Position numbers and translations under genes: made by a program. Positions 5,468-7,123 of a stretch of DNA of 7,123 bases are shown here, one piece after another. The notes beneath the pieces were generated by a model, which was not told the DNA's origin, ran no database searches, and worked only from the letters and a program-made list of their open reading frames with translations. This DNA comes from Pseudomonadota bacterium (GTDB taxonomy: Bacteria; Pseudomonadota; Gammaproteobacteria; Acidiferrobacterales; Acidiferrobacteraceae), in contig JAJZZU010000130.1 of assembly GCA_021797365.1 (NCBI GenBank), positions 1-7,123 of the forward strand, in the 5' to 3' direction. Position 1 is the stretch's first letter; each line of letters opens with the position of its first letter.

Positions 5468-6808
5468 GGCGACCGTCATCCGCTCCACGAGCCACGAGCC
5501 CGTGCACACATTGTGGCGGGTGTCGACATCGCGCCCTACGGCGACAAGCCCCCTATACATATCCCGCAGATTCGAGGCGATGGTGATCTCCTCCACCGGA
5601 TGGACGATCTCGCCGCCTTCCACCCAGAAACCGGCCGCTCCGCGTGAATAATCCCCGGTGACACCGTTGATCCCAAATCCTATGAGCTCGGTCACAAACA
5701 GCCCCCGTCCCATCTGGCGCAAGAGGCCCGCCAGATCCTCGGGACCGGAGGCCACCGTGAGGTTATGCACGCCACCAGCATTGGCGGTCGTGACAAGACC
5801 CAGCTTGCGCGCCGAATAACTGTCGAGACAGTAACGGCGCAACACACCGTCGGTCACGAGATCGCGATAGCGGGTCTCCACGCCCTCGCCATCGAAGGGC
5901 GCGCTGCCCATCGCCTTCTTGCGGTGCGGTTCCTCATACAAGTGGACCCAGGCCGGGAACAAGGCGGTGCCGACGCTATCGAGAAGAAATGACGAGCGCC
6001 GGTAAAGGCTTGGGCCGCTGATCGCCGACACCAGGTGCGACACCAGGCTGCGCGCCACCTGCGCCTCGTAGAGGACCGGGACCTGACAGGTCTTGATCTG
6101 GCGGGCGCCGAGCCGGCGCACCGTGCGCCGTGCCGCCCCGCGCCCGACCTCCTCGGCCGCCGGCAGGTCGCGGGGATCACGCACCATGGCATAGTCGTAA
6201 TCGCGCTGCATCGAGCCGTTGCCATCCTCGCCCAAGACCGCGCAACTGATCCCGTGGCGGCTCGCGCGCACGGTCCCAAGAAAACCATGGCTGGTCGCAT
6301 AGACATCCGTCCCGTCATGGGTGGTGACGCTCGCGCCCTCGGAATTGCGGATGCGGGGATCGGCGGCAAACGCCGCATCCTCGCCGCGTCGGGCAATCTC
6401 GATTGCCTCTTCCATCGACAGCGGCCAGGGATGGTGGAGGTCGAGATCGGGGATATCGCGCGCGAGGTGCGCGGGATCGGCGAGACCGTTATAGGGATCG
6501 GCGGCCGTATGGCGAGCGATGGCGCAGGCCGCCATGACCGCCTCCGTCAAGGCTTGCGTGCGAAAATCCGCGGTGCTCGCCGATCCGCTGCGCGTCCCGA
6601 AATAGACGGTGATGGAAAGGCTCTTGTCGCGGTGGTGTTCGACGGTCTCGACCTCACCCTTACGGACCGTCACCGAGAGCCCGGCCCCGAGCCCGGCGTT
6701 CACCTCCGCGGCGCTCGCCCCCTGGCGGCGCGCGAGATCGAGGGCCTGCGCCGCCAAGTCCTCGAGCGAAGGCGCAGTCTTGGCCGTCGTGATCATGGCG
6801 TCCGTCAT
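5459..6808 (-). CDS. tldE: TldE/PmbA, non-catalytic subunit of the TldD/TldE metalloprotease
   Basis: A 449-residue cytoplasmic protein (E. coli PmbA has 450) that pairs with TldD to form a protease. The pair degrades unfolded peptides and, in E. coli, matures microcin B17 and turns over the antitoxin CcdA. Seen: an N-terminal half with [17 protein letters not shown] (about 47-63), [14 protein letters not shown] and [16 protein letters not shown]; a middle with [14 protein letters not shown]; and the conserved C-terminal half with [33 protein letters not shown] and [11 protein letters not shown]. These line up along the full length with PmbA. It lacks the HExxxH zinc motif, as TldE should. 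The ATG at 6808 overlaps the tldD stop as ATGA, with GGAGGA directly before it; this supports coupling, though the spacing is very short and a second ATG at 6796 is possible. It ends stop-to-stop with the convergent unknown gene. Confidence 0.95.
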   Translation of the reverse strand: MTDAMITTAKTAPSLEDLAAQALDLARRQGASAAEVNAGLGAGLSVTVRKGEVETVEHHRDKSLSITVYFGTRSGSASTADFRTQALTEAVMAACAIARHTAADPYNGLADPAHLARDIPDLDLHHPWPLSMEEAIEIARRGEDAAFAADPRIRNSEGASVTTHDGTDVYATSHGFLGTVRASRHGISCAVLGEDGNGSMQRDYDYAMVRDPRDLPAAEEVGRGAARRTVRRLGARQIKTCQVPVLYEAQVARSLVSHLVSAISGPSLYRRSSFLLDSVGTALFPAWVHLYEEPHRKKAMGSAPFDGEGVETRYRDLVTDGVLRRYCLDSYSARKLGLVTTANAGGVHNLTVASGPEDLAGLLRQMGRGLFVTELIGFGINGVTGDYSRGAAGFWVEGGEIVHPVEEITIASNLRDMYRGLVAVGRDVDTRHNVCTGSWLVERMTVAGG

Positions 6809-7123
6809 TCCTCCGTCCCCCCCACCGTCATACCATCTATGCGCAGGGTCGGCTGGCCGACACCCACCGGCACACTCTGGCCGTCCTTGCCGCAGGTCCC
6901 AACACCACTATCGAGGGCCAGGTCGTTGCCGACCATGGCCACGCGCGTCAACACATCCGGACCATTGCCGATGATGGTCGCGCCGCGCACCGGCCGCCCG
7001 ATACGGCCGTTCTCGATGAGATAGGCCTCGGACGCCGAGAACACGAACTTGCCGGAGGTGATGTCGACCTGGCCTCCGCCGAAGGTCACGGCATACAGGC
7101 CCTTCTTGGCCGAGGCAATGATC
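6805..7123 (-). CDS. tldD: TldD, zinc metalloprotease subunit (3' end only, runs off the right edge)
   Basis: Only the last 105 residues are in the window; full-length TldD is about 480. The frame is open to position 7122, so the GTG at 7089 is internal. Seen: [65 protein letters not shown], and [20 protein letters not shown] ending near VGG. These match the C-terminus of E. coli TldD closely and set it apart from TldE, whose C-terminus differs. The HExxxH zinc site and the rest of the active site lie beyond the edge. TldD is the catalytic partner of TldE, and the 4-base ATGA overlap fits a 1:1 heterodimer. In E. coli the two genes are far apart, so this adjacency follows the arrangement found in many other bacteria. 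Confidence 0.96.
   Translation of the reverse strand, partial: IIASAKKGLYAVTFGGGQVDITSGKFVFSASEAYLIENGRIGRPVRGATIIGNGPDVLTRVAMVGNDLALDSGVGTCGKDGQSVPVGVGQPTLRIDGMTVGGTEE

Noticed and set aside
6035..7024. Plus-strand frame of 329 codons opposite tldE and tldD
   Set aside because: It is antisense to two clearly identified genes and its protein is low-complexity and rich in Arg, Gly and Ala. It is a GC-rich shadow frame.

Overview
The window is GC-rich DNA with dense coding, short or overlapping gene junctions and purine-rich Shine-Dalgarno sites. It looks like a proteobacterial chromosome, probably gamma-, beta- or acidithiobacillia-like. Two things suggest this: the regulatory EIIA(Man)-HPr-Enzyme I gene order and the adjacent tldD-tldE pair. 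I cannot name a species from sequence alone.

Layout. (1) Positions 2-2383, plus strand: three overlapping phosphotransferase (PTS) genes, namely the C-terminal part of an EIIA of the mannose family (its start lies off the left edge), HPr and Enzyme I. Phosphate would pass from PEP to Enzyme I His194, then HPr His15, then EIIA. HPr also keeps Ser46, the target of HPr kinase. No sugar permease gene is visible, so this looks like a regulatory PTS. (2) 2384-2810: about 430 bases with no credible gene but several inverted repeats. (3) 2811-3218, minus strand: a small stand-alone WYL-domain-like protein, convergent with the pts genes. (4) 3219-3513: no gene I can support, apart from a weak plus-strand candidate and a good terminator-like hairpin at its right end. 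(5) 3514-4926, minus strand: a FAD-dependent disulfide reductase of the lipoamide dehydrogenase / glutathione reductase family, with features that favour NADPH. (6) 4997-5458, plus strand: an unrecognised protein of about 153 residues, divergent from the reductase. (7) 5459-6808, minus strand: tldE (pmbA), preceded by the 3' end of tldD (6805-7123, running off the right edge). The two overlap by 4 bases, as expected for the subunits of one protease.

The clearest oddity is the junction at 5450-5467. There a perfect 18-base palindrome supplies the two last glycine codons and the stop codon of both convergent genes, with no base between the two stops. I see no phage, insertion sequence, CRISPR array, tRNA or rRNA, and nothing that I can defend as a wholly new system. 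The items most worth a second look are the unrecognised 4997-5458 gene, the reductase's cofactor and substrate specificity, the WYL-like protein, and the palindromic stop-codon junction.
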